From Exiguobacterium alkaliphilum 12/1 (GTDB lineage Bacteria > Bacillota > Bacilli > Exiguobacteriales > Exiguobacteriaceae): 34,961 nucleotides of DNA. The notes under the pieces were generated by a model that made no database searches, was not told the origin of the DNA, and saw only the letters and a program-made list of their open reading frames with translations. The translations under genes were made by a program, and so were the position numbers. Position 1 is the first letter of the stretch, and each line of letters opens with the position of its first letter. The DNA is taken from positions 1 to 34,961 of the forward strand of contig NZ_JJMW01000066.1 in NCBI RefSeq assembly GCF_000714435.1, written 5' to 3'. Below, piece after piece: positions 32,474 through 34,961 of this stretch.

Positions 32474-32502
32474 AGCCGAGTCCTTCAAGAGCTCGGCTTT
32501 TT
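32474..32502 (+). terminator. Terminator after gntK
   Basis: Stem AGCCGAG / CTCGGCT (32474-32480 and 32492-32498) with five T overlapping its 3' end. Confidence 0.85.
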
Positions 32503-32685
32503 GATGGGTTCAGTTGGAGGTGCTAGAATCTATTCATCGTCAGAGTACAATCATTTGCTGAATAACTAGAATTTTTAAAGGATATTTTATTACATATATG
32601 GAAAATATAGAAATAGTTGAAGTTGTCGTAGTTTATCTCAGAACCATTTATTTTCATAATACGGTAAAGAGAAAGGGGTATTTAG

Positions 32686-32967
32686 GTGGCCATTGCGATT
32701 GGATATATCATTGCAGGTATAGGTGCATTTATGGCTTATTGGTTTAGTACGGGAGAGTCGAGAAAGACAAAACTTAAAATATGGGGTATTGCTCTGATGC
32801 TTCCCATTTCACCCGCTTTAGCTTTTTCGATCGGACTCTCCTATGCAATCAGTGTCGAAAATGCTTGGGCTGGATTAATCATGTGGCTTATCTTCCCCTT
32901 TATTTTCTTCATCGGACTCACTCTATTGTTACTCGGCATTTTCAAAAAAGAAAAAGAAATCGTTTGA
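32686..32967 (+). CDS. Small membrane protein, unknown function
   Basis: 93 residues with three hydrophobic helices (about 2-20, 31-54 and 60-86) and a basic C-terminal tail (FKKEKEIV). GTG start with GAAAGGGG seven bases upstream. It is more AT-rich than most neighbours. The next gene, 64 bases on, encodes a similar-sized membrane protein; they may be an operon. No family recognised. Confidence 0.6.
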   Translation: MAIAIGYIIAGIGAFMAYWFSTGESRKTKLKIWGIALMLPISPALAFSIGLSYAISVENAWAGLIMWLIFPFIFFIGLTLLLLGIFKKEKEIV

Positions 32968-33031
32968 GTGATGTAGACAAAGTATCTTTCAATCTTACAA
33001 GATATAAATGCGATTGAAGGGAGGAAAGAAA

Positions 33032-33289
33032 TTGAATAAAGCGTTTTTAATTATCATTAACATCGTCACTGGATTAGTCGTTACCGCGATCACTATTTTC
33101 GCTCTTGGAATAAGTGGCATGGCAGAAGGGTCTCAACCCGCGTCTAGCTACTACTGGTTGCTGCTATTCGGGGTATGGTTTATTGGTTTAGTCATGCAGT
33201 TGAAACAGGCAACTAGAGTCATCGGTTTAGTCGTTACCTTTCTTCCAATCCTCTACTTTGTATCCCGTTTTGCATTTGAATTTTTATAA
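33032..33289 (+). CDS. Small membrane protein, unknown function
   Basis: 85 residues from TTG at 33032, chosen because GGGAGG lies seven bases upstream; an in-frame ATG at 33008 precedes that site. Three hydrophobic helices (about 5-27, 40-55 and 63-82). The same AT-rich composition as the preceding gene suggests shared origin. No family recognised. Confidence 0.6.
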   Translation: MNKAFLIIINIVTGLVVTAITIFALGISGMAEGSQPASSYYWLLLFGVWFIGLVMQLKQATRVIGLVVTFLPILYFVSRFAFEFL

Positions 33290-33347
33290 CTTTTGGTCTG
33301 TCACCATAACGTGGAATTACTCAAACGTTACGGTAACGGATCATTTT

Positions 33348-33869
33348 TTATGCCTTCTCATATGTCACCATGACGAACTGTCCCGACGCGCGTTGGCTCG
33401 TCAGTTTCAACTTCTTCTCTTTCGTGCCTTCCGGGAAGAGGGAAATCCCTTCGCCTAATACGACCGGGGCGATGGCGATCTCATAGCTGTCGATCAAGTC
33501 ATGCGCCATCGCGGCCTTGATGATTTCGCCTCCACCGACGAGCCAAATGTCTCCGTCGATGTCTTGCTTCAATCGTTCGATGAGCTGTTCGATCGGCTCG
33601 TCCGTGAACGTGACGTGCTCGGCTTCCCGGTCCGGACTCCGCGTCAAAATGTAGTTCGGGATGTTCGCGTACGGGTAATGGTTGTCCTCGAGCCGGAGCA
33701 CTTCCTCGTACGTCTTACGCCCCATGATAACGGCACCGACCGTTTGGAAGAAGTCGGCGTAGCCGTTGTCCCCTTGCCCAACGACTTCGAACAACCAATC
33801 GAGTTGGTCGTTCGTGCGGGCGATTTTTCCGTCCAAACTTGTCGCGATATATAAGACGACGTTTGACAT
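33348..33869 (-). CDS. RibD C-terminal/dihydrofolate reductase-like protein
   Basis: 173 residues from ATG 33869 (AAGGAGG upstream). VVLYIATSLDGKIA (4-17), GAVIMGRKTYEEV (about 45-57) and IWLVGGGEIIKA (about 109-120) are the NADPH- and substrate-site motifs of the RibD_C/DHFR-like reductase group (YwjB/YyaP type). A standalone domain without the RibD deaminase half, so riboflavin synthesis is unlikely. Divergent from a WYL-domain regulator 75 bases away, which probably controls it. Confidence 0.88.
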   Translation of the reverse strand: MSNVVLYIATSLDGKIARTNDQLDWLFEVVGQGDNGYADFFQTVGAVIMGRKTYEEVLRLEDNHYPYANIPNYILTRSPDREAEHVTFTDEPIEQLIERLKQDIDGDIWLVGGGEIIKAAMAHDLIDSYEIAIAPVVLGEGISLFPEGTKEKKLKLTSQRASGQFVMVTYEKA

Positions 33870-33944
33870 GGTGAATTCCTCCTTGATTCGTGATACATTC
33901 AGCTTACTCAATCAACACGACAAAACTTGACGGGAATTGATGAG

Positions 33945-34835
33945 ATGAAAAAACGACATCTGCACTTGATTCGATTGTTGAACCGGGGAAGCCGGTTTAC
34001 GGCGGATGAACTCGCCCATGAGACCGGCGCTTCGATTCGAACGATTCAGCGCGACATGCTGACGCTCGAGGAACTCGGCTATCCGATTTGGAGCGTCCCT
34101 GGAACGGGTGGCGGTTATGAAATGTTGCCGAATCGGCTCTTGCCCCCGCTCCAGCTCCGGGAACAAGAAGCGGTCGCGCTCTACCTCACCCTCAAATGGA
34201 TGGAACAGATTCCGGACGTGCCATTCGGGGACATGCGGGACACGCTGTCTGACTGGTACGTAAACGATTTGCCCCACGACCTCGAGACGAAAATTGCTCG
34301 GCTCGAGAAGAACATCCTCTGGCTCGGGAACAGGACCGTCCCGTCGGCGCCGTTCACAAAAGACGTTTTTCAAGCGGTCGAGCAACGGCGGAATATCGAG
34401 ATGACATACGCGACGACGAAAGGATCACGCACGTTCACCGTCGCTCCGGTCGGGATGGCGCTTTTCGATTTGAAATGGTACGTGTACGGCCTCTCGGAGT
34501 ACGGACTGCGTCAATATCGGATTGACCGGATTGAAGCGATGCGTCTACTCGATGAGACGTTCGAAGCGGACGATTTGGAGACGCTCCTCAAGACAAGTGA
34601 CGAACGCCTCGGGGTGACCGTCCGACTCGAGCTCACCCCGCTCGGCCGTCGTTTACTTGAAGACGTATTACCCGATATCAAGCAGCGGAATGAGTGGAAC
34701 GTGCCAGAAGCTGAGCTTCCGTTTTTGTCGCGGCAATTGCTCGCGGCTGGGGCGGAAGTCGAAGTCGTCGAGCCGATTGAACTACGGGAGATGATGCGGG
34801 ATTACACCGGAAGGTTGTGGGAAATGTATCAATAA
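33945..34835 (+). CDS. HTH-WYL transcriptional regulator (YafY-like)
   Basis: 296 residues from ATG 33945 (weak GGGA upstream; an in-frame TTG at 33927 has none). Winged helix-turn-helix at 3-55 (FTADELAHETGASIRTIQRD), WYL domain about 145-220 with FDLKWYVYGLSEYGLRQYRIDRI, and a WCX-type C-terminal extension. WYL proteins sense ligands or nucleic acids and usually control the adjacent gene, here the divergent reductase. Confidence 0.88.
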   Translation: MKKRHLHLIRLLNRGSRFTADELAHETGASIRTIQRDMLTLEELGYPIWSVPGTGGGYEMLPNRLLPPLQLREQEAVALYLTLKWMEQIPDVPFGDMRDTLSDWYVNDLPHDLETKIARLEKNILWLGNRTVPSAPFTKDVFQAVEQRRNIEMTYATTKGSRTFTVAPVGMALFDLKWYVYGLSEYGLRQYRIDRIEAMRLLDETFEADDLETLLKTSDERLGVTVRLELTPLGRRLLEDVLPDIKQRNEWNVPEAELPFLSRQLLAAGAEVEVVEPIELREMMRDYTGRLWEMYQ

Positions 34836-34862
34836 AAAATGGACTCATACCGTGATATGATA

Positions 34863-34961
34863 TGCTCCCCAATAGGTAGACAGATGAAATAACAAATCTG
34901 TTTATTCTTATCGGGGAGTGTTTTTTATGGCGAGAAGTCGGCATTCGATTGAACAAAAACC
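34863..34961 (+). mobile_element. Left end of a probable insertion sequence, cut by the window edge
   Basis: TGCTCCCCAATAGGTAGACAG at about 34864 looks like a terminal repeat beginning TG, and a transposase-like frame starts 60 bases further on. Only the first 99 bases are visible, so family and exact end are uncertain; IS3 type is a guess. Confidence 0.45.
34927..34961 (+). CDS. Start of a transposase-like gene (partial)
   Basis: ATG at 34927 with GGGGAG eight bases upstream. The visible residues, MARSRHSIEQK, resemble the N-terminus of the helix-turn-helix OrfA of IS3-family elements. Truncated by the window edge. Confidence 0.45.
   Translation, partial: MARSRHSIEQK

Noticed and set aside
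33307..33350. Palindromes TAACGT/ACGTTA and CGTTA-CGG-TAACG before a T run
   Set aside because: The stem is only 5 bp and six bases from the T run, so too weak to call a terminator with confidence.
1..34961. CRISPR arrays, tRNA or rRNA genes
   Set aside because: No regularly spaced repeat series and no cloverleaf or rRNA-like sequence was seen on either strand.

Overview
The window looks like a chromosomal segment of a Bacillota (Bacillales) bacterium, most likely Exiguobacterium. Shine-Dalgarno sites are strong (AAGGAG type). The gene set includes a YwqC/YwqD/YwqE-type polysaccharide module, paired LytR-CpsA-Psr (LCP) proteins, an AmaP-DUF2273-Asp23 operon, a CcpA-type cre box and several sigma-B-type promoters. 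Most of the window has moderate to high GC. The first ~2.3 kb is strikingly AT-rich. The genus is inferred from the gene set, not proven.

Layout. (1) 1-5.4 kb, minus strand: capsule/exopolysaccharide genes in the order chain-length protein, BY-kinase, PHP phosphatase, galU, initiating sugar transferase, Wzy-like polymerase. galU and the sugar transferase each carry a frameshift, and base composition drops sharply at galU. (2) 5.5-12 kb: a single-pass SH3-like protein and galE (+), then a degenerate GH13_18 phosphorylase-like protein and two LCP ligase paralogues flanking a YihY/BrkB membrane protein (-). (3) 12.4-17.4 kb: a short-form 6-phosphogluconate dehydrogenase, small unknown genes, a flavodoxin-fold reductase, a metallophosphoesterase and an MFS transporter. 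(4) 17.5-25.3 kb: a stress-type block with a DUF2512 membrane protein, two CotF-like proteins, a FAD/Rieske oxidoreductase, a DUF6075-like protein, amaP-DUF2273-asp23 and a coiled-coil membrane protein. Four sigma-B-like promoters lie here and a fifth is at 14.9 kb. The DUF2512 gene is split by an apparently intact IS200/IS605 element (tnpA, tnpB and an inferred omegaRNA). (5) 25.3-32.5 kb: an RpiR-type regulator, an MHYT-PAS-GGDEF-EAL protein broken by an in-frame TGA, and a gluconate cluster (gnd-gntP-gntK) with three operator-like repeats, an internal hairpin and a cre box. GntP lacks about 100 internal residues. (6) 32.6 kb to the end: two small membrane proteins, a RibD/DHFR-like reductase divergent from a WYL regulator, and what looks like the left end of another insertion sequence.

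How the parts work together. UDP-glucose and UDP-galactose supply (GalU, GalE), chain assembly (YwqCDE, sugar transferase, Wzy) and glycopolymer attachment (LCP pair) form one envelope-polysaccharide theme. Gluconate uptake, phosphorylation and oxidation form a second theme, and the sigma-B-like block a third. The most notable property of the window is the number of broken or eroded genes: galU, the sugar transferase, DUF2512, GGDEF-EAL, gntP and the GH13 protein. Some single-base events could be sequencing errors. The IS insertion and the GntP deletion cannot be explained that way.
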